From Serpula lacrymans var. lacrymans S7.9 (lineage: Eukaryota > Basidiomycota > Agaricomycetes > Boletales > Serpulaceae), in contig NW_006763299.1 in assembly GCF_000218685.1 (NCBI RefSeq), positions 186,001 through 250,000 of the forward strand: DNA of 64,000 nucleotides, read 5' to 3'. The notes under the pieces are model-generated. The model saw nothing but the letters and a program-made list of their open reading frames with translations. It was not told the DNA's origin and did no database searches. Positions 48,493-59,370 of this stretch are shown piece by piece (within the stretch, counting starts at the first letter, position 1; every line of letters starts with the position of its first letter). The translations under genes were made by a program, and so were the position numbers.

Positions 48493-49665
48493 ATGTCAGA
48501 TTCTCAGAACAATGAACTCCTGAATAGCAATGAACAAGTGGTTTTGGTCTTGGTGGGACTGATCGCATCCGGAAAGGCACGCTTTTCCTTAATATTTCAC
48601 GTCTATATCGCTGAAATATATATTTTCCTCATTCAGTCAACATTTGCCGAGGCACTTGAACAGCACTTCCCTAATGTTCGCCGATGCAATCAAGATGACC
48701 TGGGAAGCAGACAGAAAGTGGAGGCTTTAGCCCGCCGATGTCTTCGTCAGGGTCTGTCTGTTTGTATTGATCGCACCAACTTCGATGCATCGTAAGTAGA
48801 GGAGAACAAATACAGTAACACGGAGGATATTGACAGCATGCGAACTATCACAGGCAGAGGTCCTACTGGATCAATATCGCTCGCGAGTTTCCCGGAATAT
48901 CCGTCTGGGTTATTGTCTTTGACTGCCCCCAATCAGTGAGTACTAGCTCCATAAGCACTCATTGCGGTTGTATGTGGGAGGCTAGCGCGCTTTTGCTAAT
49001 TGTGTTCTTGTTTCAGGTATGTGCTTCCCGTCTTCGAGAACGTATGTATAGGACGTGCACCGGTTTATTTGCTTTCCCCACCGTGATTGAACAATACTTT
49101 TGCAGGAACTGTACATCCAACTATCAAAGATTATGAACACGGCCTTTCTATTCTTTCACGATTCGCCTCGGACTTCAAGTCCCCGTCGCCGAACGAAGGA
49201 CATGACTGTATCATATATTTGCGTCCGTCAGACCATCCGTCATCGACGTATACACGCGCCGATATATCTTCCATAATCAGGCGGGTACGCTCTTCGCCAG
49301 CTGCGCGAGGAATGAGTCAAAGTCAATTACGACCCTTAACTTCGTTCACTCCTCGTGGCGCATACTCTGCACACAGTAATCAATCTTATACCCATTTTGA
49401 CCGTCAAGTTTCGACAGCTCGTGGGCATGGCTTCCCTTACTCGCGCGGCAGTGCGCCCAGGAGAGGCTTGGCCCCCCGCTATCAGTCATCTCCAAGGTAC
49501 ATGGGTCGTGGTCACCAAAACGGTATAGGTCAAGGAGACACGTTCGGACTGAGATCCGATGATCCTTCTGGAAGCTTGAATTGGCGAGCCAGAAAGGATG
49601 ACACGAGAATATCAGGAGAGTCATCTAAGAGACCTGATAGCGGTTCTGTCAGCGATCGTATATGA
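48493..49665 (+). CDS. P-loop kinase-like protein with Arg/Gly-rich tail
   Basis: Exons: 48493-48576, 48637-48791, 48854-48935, 49017-49041, 49106-49665; 301 aa in frame. Residues 18-180 form an AAA_33 / polynucleotide-kinase-like fold: the Walker A GLIASGKST is split by the first intron, followed by RCNQDD, VCIDRTNFDASQRSYWI and VWVIVFDCPQSVCASRL. The TNFD-R pattern is that of the 5'-kinase domain of PNKP and related nucleic-acid kinases; there is no phosphatase domain. The last 100 residues are low-complexity, with Arg, Gly, Ser and Tyr, suggesting RNA or DNA binding. Nucleic-acid or nucleotide phosphorylation is inferred, not shown. The first intron begins with GC (gcacgc); no GT is available there. 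Confidence 0.75.
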
Positions 49666-49953
49666 AATACCGTAGCCATATTTCCTGGGCATTTCCGTCG
49701 GACGATTGCACATGTGCCAATAATTCATGGAAAAGTAGGGCAGTGCCCAAATGTAGAGGCGCTGAAAAATGCCACTATATGGGTGGCTTATTATCTCATA
49801 CGGCACATTGATTGAAGCGTGAACAACACGCCCAGCCTACCCATTTTGCAATCTGCACATCAAAATATCGACATACGAAGGTTCCTGACATTTAAAGGCG
49901 GAAAGTCATATTCTTACATGAGCCTGCAGGTGAGCCATCACGACATTTAGACG

Positions 49954-50992
49954 TCACGAGCCCGACTTCTTCGTATCGTCTTCCGCAGCTTTCATCTTTT
50001 GCCCCAGGATCTTTGCGCTGACCTTTATTGCGAAGATGAGTCGGAGTGCGCTTACAAAACACGACAGCTTACGTTGCGGATATGCATAACAGCACGCTCG
50101 ACGCCGAATTCCTTGCTGCGTGTGTACTGCTTGAGGGCTTCCTCGAGCTGTCCAGCTGAGCAGAACAGTTAATTATAGGAACAATAAGAGCAAGGCAAAA
50201 CGCGACTGACTGGCTTCCAGAACAGCGGCGAGATTGAAAGCAATCTCAGGGTCTTCGGGTGAGAGTGAAGCCGCGATGCTGAAAACAATAGTGAGGGACA
50301 AGCAAGAAGCCTGAAAGGGATGTACGTGCTGTAAATGGTGAAGAGCAAGGTCGGGCCGAGAGACAGGAGAAATTATGTATGCACTCGCGAGATCTTTAGA
50401 GTGAGCGTTAGTAGGTGCTGAGACAGCATGCATGATTCATATACGGACTTGTATGAGCATCAGCGCTAGCTGGTTGAAGTGCTATTGATTCTTTCCATGC
50501 GGTGATGGCTTCATCGAATTCCTCTGGCAATAGATAAGCCACCTGGCCGTTTTGAGAAAGAATGGACATACTGAGATGATAATGAGTCACGCCCAAATTA
50601 AAGAGCGAGCTTGCGTTGCGTTTGATGTCAACGCTTCGTTTGTAGAGAGCTTTGGCGGCTTGCACGTCGCCTTCTTCGAGTTTTTGGGTTCCCTGTTCGA
50701 GACACTGCATTGCCTCTGCGTCTGCGGGGTCAGAGGTAGATGACTGGGGGGTTGTCGAGGTTGCCCATCCTGTTGGAAGTGTCACGCTGGAGTGTGCTAT
50801 GTGCTACCTGACAGACGTACTCCTGTGTGTTTTGCTGGCGCGTGCACGCGTATGGGAGGTGAGCCTGTCAGTGGACGCTGTATGTAACGATGCTACACGG
50901 CAGAACCAGCTCGCATTGGGTGGTGCTGGTGCCCTAGTCCTTGTTGACACGCCAGCGAACCTAGCTACAGCTCGCAAGCCAAAAGAGTGCAT
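49954..50992 (-). CDS. Tetratricopeptide-repeat protein, probably mitochondrial
   Basis: Exons on the minus strand: 50992-50877, 50786-50449, 50393-50330, 50278-50211, 50155-50073, 50022-49954; 245 aa in frame. The start is inferred: exon 1 gives MHSFGLRAVARFAGVSTRTR, rich in Arg, Ser and Ala with no acidic residue, a typical mitochondrial presequence. The TPR part follows (CLEQGTQKLEEGDVQAAKAL; NASSLFNLGVTHYHLS; FDEAITAWKESIALQP; EDPEIAFNLAAVLEATGQLE). The exon 3-4 intron is best explained by a GC donor (50329, gcacgt), which joins the repeats in frame and removes a 17-residue insertion. The role is unknown. It is divergent from TIM23 with a 196-bp spacer. Confidence 0.75.
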
Positions 50993-51188
50993 CCCAATTG
51001 TTCAGAGCTGAAAAGGCAAATTGGCTCGGACGCGGCTCGCTCTCTTCCGCTTTGGGCACGTTACTCCCACAGATTCCCACGCTCCCTCTCCGGGTCTTCG
51101 CGCCCTTCCAAGTTCCAAAATTTCAAGCAGCTTTCGCAAGCCCATCGCTGTTGTCCCCGTCCTCAAGCATCACAGGCTCTCCTGAACC
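50993..51188. promoter_or_regulatory. Short divergent promoter, TPR protein / TIM23
   Basis: Only 196 bp separate the two start codons, so the two probable mitochondrial genes must share promoter sequence. This suggests joint expression, an inference. Confidence 0.55.
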
Positions 51189-52120
51189 ATGTCCTCCACA
51201 GACTCTCAGAACAACGCTTCGACGTCTCAGGACCCTGCAGACTTCATCCGTTCTGCTACTTTTTCTCGCGATGGCCACGCCCCCGTCGACAGTGCTGTTA
51301 CTGCTAATGACTTCCTTTTGGGCGCCTACGACCCAGCAAAATTACATCCAATGGCACAACTTAGTGATAAATTAGACTATCTATTACTAGATGATGATAA
51401 GACGAGCGAGTTACCAGGGGCTGGAACTGCTATTCCTTCTCGGGGTTGGAGTGATGACCTGTGCTATGGAACCGGCACCATGTACCTCAGTGGTAAGTGG
51501 CCCTCTCATTCGGCTCACGCCCATGAGTCTTGCTCTCTTGTCTCGTGTTTCTTTTCTCCACGTATCGCCCTTCTCTCACCTTATCTTACTGTTCCAATCT
51601 CCTTCTTGGGCCATCCTTATTGTTTTCGTTTTGTCACATGCTCACTCATCTATCCCAGGTCTGGCCCTGGGTGGTGTTTGGGGTGTGAGCGAAGGCGCTC
51701 GAAGACCACTAGCCGTGTCAAACGCGCGACTCCGGATCAACAGCGTCCTCAACGCTGTCACGAGAAGGGGGACCTTCATAGGTAACTCGGCTGGCGTGCT
51801 AGGTAGGCCCCCATTCTTGTCGGAACGCATGCCTGGTTATGTTATTGACATCGATCGTTTTAGCCTTGGCTTATAATGGGATCAACTCGACGATAGATTC
51901 TGTGCGAGGAAAACATGACACAATCGGCAGCATGGCCGCTGGTGCGCTCACAGGCGGACTGTTCAAGTCGACAGGTACAAATTTGTCCATTTGCGCGTCT
52001 GCTTTACGTGTCTAAAACTAATGGAAACATGTGTTAGCCGGAGTGAAGCCTGCTATCGCAGCAGCAACGTTTATATCGGGACTGGCAGGAGTATGGAGCT
52101 ACGTGAAGAAGAGCGTATGA
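51189..52120 (+). CDS. TIM23: Mitochondrial inner-membrane translocase subunit Tim23
   Basis: Channel-forming subunit of the TIM23 complex, which imports presequence proteins across the inner membrane. Exons: 51189-51492, 51659-51802, 51864-51974, 52038-52120; 213 aa in frame. An acidic hydrophilic intermembrane-space N-terminus (about 95 residues, LDYLLLDDDK, GWSDDLCYGTGTMYLSG) leads into four hydrophobic glycine-rich segments: GLALGGVWGVSEGARRPL, TRRGTFIGNSAGVLALAYN, DTIGSMAAGALTGGLFKST and AATFISGLAGVWSYVKKS. The model ends KKSV at 52120. A good donor and acceptor (52113-52171) sit across this stop, so a longer tail is possible. Intron 1, at 166 bp, is long for the window. Confidence 0.9.
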
Positions 52121-52510
52121 TTGCCCTTTGTAATATAGATCACTATAATATTTTTTCTCGTTTACCAGGCTTCTCGACATGAATGTCGTCAATGTAAGCG
52201 TCTTCCATAGAATTCACAGGGAGCTATTACTAGCATGTTGATCATGTACAGAGAAGGACCCGTATATTGGCCGAACGGGCTATGGCCAAATCGGTCACAT
52301 AGAGATCTGTCAAACTTTTTGGACTTTTGAGATTGATTCATCTATCTTCCTTTGCCCCCGAGCTCCGCTTTCTGGAAATGAGTGGGTATAATCACGATCG
52401 TACACATAAAATGCATAAATGACCCACTTCTGCTGCTCGATATTTCTGGTTTCCCCTGTCGGGGTATATCGCCTGTCCTTCACATCAGGCAATCATCCGC
52501 CGCATTACCA
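52121..52510. other. Intergenic, TIM23 to velvet gene
   Basis: A 390-bp spacer between genes on the same strand; it holds the TIM23 3' UTR and the velvet gene promoter. Nothing else is visible. Confidence 0.45.
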
Positions 52511-53911
52511 ATGCCTGGCCGTTCAATCGAAAGTAACTATTGGTCCAAGCAGCCCTCGCGTGAAAAGGTATTCTCTAGGAATGTCTCTCCCTTCGACCCC
52601 TCTATAAGTCGCGATGAGCCTTCACTCCCGAGCCCCACCGCTCACCACACCGTCAGTATCCTTCCTTTGTCTTCTGTTTGTTTTTCCATCATGACACAAC
52701 TCTATTGTTGACGATACCCTCCGCAGTGCTTGCATCGAATAATACATCCGATCAAACAGGTCAGCCATAAAAATTGTACATCACGGTACGTGGCTTCTAT
52801 CTGCCCCAGACGACGCTCACCTGATTTTGCTGAACATATGCAGGGTATTATCAGATACACCGTGTATTTGCGACGGTGCTCAACGTGCATCTCCTGCTGC
52901 TACTAGTACCAGCGACCAGTCAAGTACTCAATCTCCACCCACGCCTTGGAGCTTGCCTTCCCAGACGTCGCCCAGCAATGGGCGCAGTACCCCATGGAAT
53001 CAGGCTGGCTCCGATGGCCGCGCTACTCCCTCACCAATTCTATATCCTCCTACACAGTCTCGTCCTCAGCATTCCTCTTTCCTGAATGACAACCAGACGA
53101 AGCAAGTATATTTTTTATTCAATTCACAACGCATCACCACAATGACCTCTAACATAACCTAAAGATCCTATTACCTAGATGTAGTGCAACACCCACAACG
53201 CACGGCAGAATTTGGATCCGCTAGTCTCTCTCGATTGCCGTTAGCGCCGCCTATCGTCGTACAGCTCATAGTGCGAGATCGCTTCGGAAATTCTATAATT
53301 CCGTAAGTTGTCATCCAGACCGACAGTACGGTATGATGCGCTAAGCTGACAGCTCTATATGCCAGTGAGATGGAACTGCCATTCTTGATCGCACATTTGT
53401 CACTTTTTACGGATGATGGGAGGCCGTTGGACGTCGGTTCCTCTCCGACTGGTGAGGTCCCTCCGCGAAGGCTACTCTATGGGAACCTAGTCGCCTCGCC
53501 GCAAAAGCTAAGAGACTTGCAAGGACGACTTGGACTGTATTTTCTGTTCTCGGATGTGAGCATTCGCTGGAGAGGTCGCTTCCAACTGGGGATTGCGTTG
53601 TTGCGAATATCAGAGTAAGCAGACACGAGGAGCTGCCGCTATTCCTTTCTGAGTTGTGCCTTTGTTTGCAGGACGGACCCTTCTGGCGCTATGAGCATCG
53701 CGGAGCACGGGACAGTTCTCGCTCAAGCACGTACACGACCTTTTGACGTTCTCGCACATGAAAACTACGTTGCACCCTGCAAGTCCAATGACCCTCATTT
53801 TTAAAAATCAGTTAGAGCTGACCGCGTATCATTACAGCCCAAACCCGTCTAACGCAATGCTTTCTCCGCCAAGGTGCACGAATTCATGCCTTTACGCCCA
53901 ATATGTCTTAG
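52511..53911 (+). CDS. Velvet-domain regulator
   Basis: Member of the fungal velvet family (VeA, VelB, VosA, VelC), DNA-binding regulators of development and secondary metabolism. Exons: 52511-52651, 52727-52785, 52844-53101, 53165-53302, 53366-53614, 53672-53778, 53838-53911; 341 aa in frame. The velvet domain starts in exon 4: SYYLDVVQHPQRTAEFG, APPIVVQLIVRDRFG, FLIAHLSLFTDDG, GNLVASPQKLRDLQGRLGLY, FLFSDVSIRWRGRFQLG, and ends APSQTRLTQCFLRQGARI. About 150 residues of Ser/Pro/Thr-rich sequence precede it. Two introns use GC donors (53102 and 53779, both gcaagt); only these restore the domain. The usual GFGDKDRRPI segment is replaced by a shorter divergent stretch. The first two exons are the least certain part. 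Confidence 0.85.
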
Positions 53912-54843
53912 ACCTTAGATATTCGTACTTGTCGCTCCGGGTCACTCGCATTTCCACGCCTTTGCCATCTTTTTTTATTAAATGTACTAATGTACATAAT
54001 TGTGTCACGTTTCGTTCATTCTTGCTATGGGCATTTGTTATCTCTCATTATTATTTTTCTTGAAACTTTTTCGATTGTGGTGCGACTTGAGAAGTGAAGT
54101 GTGGTGCGAGCATTTTGATGATGATAAGAACGAATTCGAAGATGGGCTTAACGAAGGCTCCACATGAGACTTGAGCTTGAACCATTCAATCGTTGCGCTT
54201 GTACGGCTACACTTGCGGTTACGCTGGCACATCCGGGGAAACAAAGTTCAACGAAGAGCATTAAGGTAATAAGGAGAGAGATATCGAACTTGCTATTGTC
54301 ACACAAGGTTTGGCCGGACATAACTGTTAAAGTAAATCGAACTCATTCTGTCTTGCAGTGATCTTAACAATGCCAGCTTCTGATCTGGGATGAGAAGATA
54401 TCCGAGATAGTGGTGAGATAAGGTCAACGTTGAGAAATACCAAATTCAAAAGAAGGATTCCTCGCAGCTACTTCGAGCGAGCGTCGCTACATGTGAGCTC
54501 GACGTCTTCCCGTGTTGGAGTAGTAGACACTTGGACTCCAGGCAAGTACAGTTGTCCTTCATCACGTTGGTGCGGTGAGGCATAGGATTTCGGTATCAAA
54601 AGGAAAGTAAAAGTGCATAGATTTAGGGTGCAAAGCGGGGTCGTATGGCCATGCTGCGGTGTGGTAGCACTGCTGCTATGACATCGAGGCGCAGGTCCAA
54701 GCGCAGTCTCGCGCAGCTCTGCGTGACGCGGCGGGGCTGTGACGACACGAGGACCGTGCGAAGAAAATTGTCGGTTCATTTTCTCAAATACAAGTCAGCC
54801 GTTCACCTGCTCAACAACACATCTACGCCCTCTTTACGCACTC
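53912..54843. other. Intergenic, velvet gene to CYSTM protein
   Basis: A 932-bp spacer between genes on the same strand. Several frames of up to about 100 codons are open near 54.5-54.9 kb but none carries family similarity. It is probably the promoter and leader of the cysteine-rich protein. Confidence 0.45.
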
Positions 54844-55311
54844 ATGTCGAACAAAGATTATTACGGCCAACAGCAACAACAACCTTACTATCCCCCACAG
54901 GGTATGTAGCCTGTAACCTGATTTTTTTGTAGGCGGGTCGTCCTGACAGTGCATACAGGCCCACCACCAGGGCAGGGTGGCTATTACCCTCAGCAACCTC
55001 CGCAATCGTACCAAGGGTACGGTCCCCAGCCTGGCTATGGCGGCGGCCAGCCCGGTTACCAACCTCAACCACCACCTCAAACTGTTTATGTGTAAGTGAC
55101 CTGTGGTGTTTGAACCGACAACGATAAGTAAACGAGTGGTTCTCTAGACAACAACCTCAGCAGCAAGGAGGGGGCGGAGGCGGCATGGGATGTATGGCAT
55201 GCTTAGCAGGAGCCTGTCTTTGCTGCTGTGCAGAGGGTTTGTTTTTTCTCTGTGATCGAGTGACACTTGCTCACGTCCGCTTCAGAGGCCCTTTGCGACT
55301 GTCTACTGTAA
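54844..55311 (+). CDS. Small cysteine-rich tail (CYSTM-like) membrane protein
   Basis: Exons: 54844-54901, 54959-55091, 55148-55236, 55286-55311; 101 aa in frame. The N-terminal 75 residues are rich in Gln, Pro, Gly and Tyr (YYGQQQQQPYYPPQG, GGGQPGYQPQPPP), as in rhodopsin-like tails. The C-terminal 25 residues, GCMACLAGACLCCCAEEALC and then DCLL, form a cysteine-rich hydrophobic module as in CYSTM proteins, linked to membrane association and stress tolerance in plants and fungi (family knowledge). The last residues lie in an exon of 26 nt. Function here is unknown. Confidence 0.85.
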
Positions 55312-55749
55312 GATGGCAACAAACCCAAATATACGGGATGGGTTTTCCTTGTGCGAGGGCTGAGTTACACTATCTGTCACCTTTTTGATTTTGTATACTT
55401 TGGACGGTACTCTGTCTGCACGAACATTTATACTTTCTATATTCCCGATAGTATGTTATAGCGCTGTTGAGTGCCTGAGGGCATGGTTAAGACCTTGGTT
55501 AGGATGTGTCAGCCACGTCTGAAGTGCAGGTTCACTACAGTACCAATATAAACTGTGTTTATTCGCAAATGACTGAAAGTGAGACTGTTAAATATATCTG
55601 ATAAGTGGAAATGTCATGGTCGATGGAGAAGTGTATCGGCTGTCATCGCAGATTCGGGTTCGACTCCGGTTCGTTCCGCTAAGAGGTGGTAGTTACGCGT
55701 GACGGTGTTACTTCTTCTTCACCTTGCTCTCGAAAATCCTCAAACTAAA
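55312..55749. other. Intergenic, CYSTM protein to CYT1
   Basis: A 438-bp spacer between genes on the same strand. It includes an isolated tRNA-like B-box at about 55655-55667, discussed among the findings. Confidence 0.5.
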
Positions 55750-57110
55750 ATGTTGTCGAGGCTGCCCTTGAGTGCCCTCAAGAATGCTGGTGCGTTCGGG
55801 GCATCCCGCTCGACCCTTCAAGCTGCAGGAGCGCGTTCGTTCACGGTGAGCAGCTCGTCTTTCAAACCTCAAATCATCATATTCACTTTCCTCATCAACC
55901 GACAGCGGGTCCGTTTTGCTTCGTCCAGCTCTGGAGCTTCGAATGCCTTCCAAGTGCGCGAACCATATCTCACTGCTTAGCTATACATACATCCTCATTT
56001 TTTTCTGTTCGAAAATACAGTCTTTGATCAACTCTCGCGCGTCACTGGTCTCCGCTACTCTTTTCTCCGCTGGGTCGATAGCTTGGTACACCTATCTCTA
56101 CGGCTCACTGCCTTTCGTCGGAGAGGTACATGCCAACTCGCCAGCGGAAGATGGTTTACATCCCGGCGTATACCCCTGGCCTCATAAGGGTCTCTTCGAC
56201 ACCTTTGATCATGCCAGGTATGTCCGCGTTAACTGCCTCGCAAAAGTGCCCTAGCCATCCTATCATCTTATCTTTCTACTCGTAGCATTCGACGAGGTTA
56301 TCAGGTCTACCGTGAGGTTTGTGCCGCCTGCCACTCTCTTGATCGTATCGCTTGGCGCAACCTTGTTGGCGTCTCCCATACCGCCGATGAGGTAAAAGCC
56401 ATGGCGGAAGAGGTCGAATACCAGGACGGCCCAGACGACAACGGCGAGATGTTCCAACGACCTGGAAAACTCTCTGATTACATGCCTCCACCCTACCCTA
56501 ACGAAGAGGCCGCTCGTGCTGGAAACGCAGGTGCACTGCCTCCGGACTTGAGTTTAATCATCAAAGCTCGTCATGGCGGTCCTGTATGTATCTCTAGGCT
56601 TTATCTGTGCTGGCACTTGAAGTCTGACCATATCCTAGGATTACGTTTTCTCCCTGCTTACTGGCTACATCGATCCTCCCGCAGGTATCGAAGTTCGTGA
56701 TGGGATGAACTACAACCCGTACTTCCCTAGTGGTGCCATCTCCATGGCACGTTTGCTGTTCGACGGTTTGGTTGAGTACGACGATGGTAAAGTTGGATAA
56801 CTGCTGAAAAGATTGCGTATTGACATTATCGTAGGAACCCCCGCCACCACCTCCCAGATGGCCAAGGATGTCGTGACCTTCTTAAATTGGGCCTCTGAAC
56901 CCGAGCACGATGAACGCAAGAGATTGGGTGTCAAGGCTGTTGTTATCTTTTCGTCGCTGTTTGCGATCAGCATCTACGTGAAGCGATTCAAGTGGGCTTT
57001 GGTCAAGAGCAGGAAAATCGGTGAGTTGATCAAGTGTTTGTTTCCAAATCTGCACGGCAAGCTGATAATATTGTTCAGTCTACAACCCACCGGCGGATAA
57101 AGCTCACTAG
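55750..57110 (+). CDS. CYT1: Cytochrome c1, heme subunit of respiratory complex III
   Basis: Transfers electrons from the Rieske protein to cytochrome c in the inner mitochondrial membrane. Exons: 55750-55845, 55906-55953, 56021-56217, 56286-56583, 56639-56786, 56835-57020, 57079-57110; 334 aa in frame. A long bipartite presequence ([32 protein letters not shown]) is followed by a hydrophobic sorting segment ([17 protein letters not shown]). The heme-binding motif is CAACH, in [19 protein letters not shown]. The axial methionine region is [20 protein letters not shown]. The C-terminal membrane anchor is [20 protein letters not shown] with a basic tail ([19 protein letters not shown]). Confidence 0.95.
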
Positions 57111-57537
57111 ATCGCCATGCATAGAGCATAAGCGCTTCCCCTAGAACTTTGCTACGGTTATGTTGGGATGTTTATTACATCTTTTATAATGAGAGCCACT
57201 TACTGTGAAGAAGAATCACTCCTCTTGCTCTGTGTGTGCATGTGGATAGCGAACATGGTGATGGTAGTGGTTCAAGTTGTCTATATAACGTTTCTGAGTA
57301 ATAGAATGCTACCTGAGAAATCGTTTATCCTGCCCTTGCGAGTCGATAGCGTGGGAACATCAGCTGAGTGGAAGTCACGAAGCTGTGGCAGCGGCGGCCA
57401 CTGTCTACTGCTACACTCAGACTGCTTATTATTATCATTGGCCCCTTCTACTCCACTATACCAACCGAAAACATAACCAGAGCTACTCTTCTTACCCCAG
57501 CCTCTTATATCATCGCTTTTCTCGTACAACATACGCC

Positions 57538-59370
57538 ATGTCAACTGAATCGTGGCCTCCTCAGCTAAAGTGAGCCCACGGCGACCTCGTGTTTTTATAG
57601 CATCGCTCATTGCTTTTAGGGAATGGGTAGCAAAATGTTTGGGCCAGATGTCCGATTCCAATAGACCAGAAGCGCAGGCGGAACTAAGACAGGTAATTGC
57701 TGACGCTTTCACCGCAAAGACCCTCTGGACGACAGACTGGACTGCCATTCAACTGCAAAGGTATGTCTCTTAATCCACGAGCATGTGATGAGCTGATATC
57801 AGTCATTCCAACCCAGCCTAGCGCCCAAACCCGCTTTGAAACGCAAGATGTATGTGCTGTACTTCCCTGTGAACTCTATGGAAATAGTTGCTAAACAGGT
57901 GCTTTTCAGAAATGATAGTCCTGTGATGAACAAGAAGAGCAAGAAAAACGCTATGAAAAATGCAGCTTCACATGTCACGGATATGAATGATCAAGCAGCT
58001 CTTAATCGCAGGGCACAACGTTTTCAGAGAGAACATGAGATCGAGAGGCAGAAATCCTTCCGCGGTAATGGCAGTCAGCTATCAGTCACGGCGAATCCTC
58101 AGAATGCTCACTTGTTCAATCGGATACATGCACGTTCGATGTCACCCTCTCCTTATGGAGGGAACCCCGATGATCCGGAGGCTGATCCTGTGCGCACTGG
58201 ACTTTTGTATGATGTTTGATGATCTAGATGTTGATTTTTGTCTTGTAGAATGTCCCCAATTGGGACAAGTTTACTATCGTTGGAACAAGTCAAGAACTCT
58301 TCAAGGATTATCTACGGCTCACTTCAGTTAGTGTTTAATTAGAGCGTCCTAGTCTCGATACTTACATTCGCTTCCAGGAACCCAGACCGGAAACTATTCG
58401 CCCATATCACGTTCTAGTGCGAACACTCGTTGAACTGAAACAACGCTGGAAGGATAAAGCATCCTACGAATGGATATGTAATCAATTCAAGAGTCTTCGA
58501 CAAGATCTCACAGTGCGTCATTTACTTATTGAACGTTAACGTTGGGCTCTGCATTTCTGTCATCGCAGGTACAACGAATAAAAAATGAATTCACAGTGCA
58601 AGTATATGAAATACATGCACGCATGGCTTTGGAGAGTGTAAGTCACACTAATACCCCGCTATTGATGCTCAAAGGAGCTCCTTTCAGATCGATATGCGAG
58701 AGTACAGTCAATGTCAAGCAGCTTTGAAGATACTTTATGAATTAGGCATTCCCGGCAAAGTGGAAGAGTTCACGGCCTATCGCATATTGATGCTGTTACA
58801 TGGCCGCAATAAAAGTGGTGGGTCAAGACTTTTTACTAGCTGGTGTTGTCCACTGAAAAAAAAATCTTGTGTATTCCATTCCATCGACAGAATTGAATCT
58901 TTTCGTAGGTCAACTAACCCCCAGGCAGAAAGTGGATCCGGCAGTGCAGCATGCCCTTCAAGTGCAACGTGCACTATCGATGGGCAACTACCATGCTTTT
59001 TTTGAAAAGTACTTGAATGCTCCAAATATGGGCGCGTATATTATGGATCATTTCATAGACAGAGAGAGAGTAAAAGCTCTCATGGTTATCACCAAAGCGT
59101 ACGTTACCCCGTTTTGCTACTCTGGCCCGAGTCTTATCACCTTTCTCCCTCAGATATAAAACGATACCTCTCTCATTCATTCAAAACCAATTGGCATTCG
59201 AAACGTTAACTGAAGCTCGTAAATTCTTGTCCGATCACCAAGCTGCGTTCTTCACGGACCCAAGCAGACCCGATCGTGATAAAATTCTAGACTGCAAACC
59301 TCCCTCTACACTCTTACCACAAGTGCTCGAGGAGAAATACCGAAAGATATCCATCAAGGGTGCTGTATAG
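57538..59370 (+). CDS. THP3: SAC3/GANP-domain protein, THP3 (LENG8) type
   Basis: Yeast Thp3 works with Csn12 in transcription elongation and mRNA maturation (family knowledge). Exons: 57538-57569, 57620-57760, 57817-57849, 57910-58189, 58249-58326, 58378-58512, 58569-58637, 58688-58817, 58891-59098, 59154-59370; 440 aa in frame. The N-terminal third is charged, with a basic stretch (KKSKKNAMKN) and RRAQRFQREHEIER. The domain signature is WDKFTIVGTSQELFKDYLRL, RPYHVLVRTLVELKQRWKDK, YEWICNQFKSLRQDLTVQRI, VYEIHARMALE, MREYSQCQAALKILYELGIP and FTAYRILMLLHGRN. It ends in a PCI-like helical part (DHFIDRERVKALMVITKAY). These are the classic SAC3/GANP motifs; the Thp3 assignment rests on the length and the short N-terminus. 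Confidence 0.9.
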
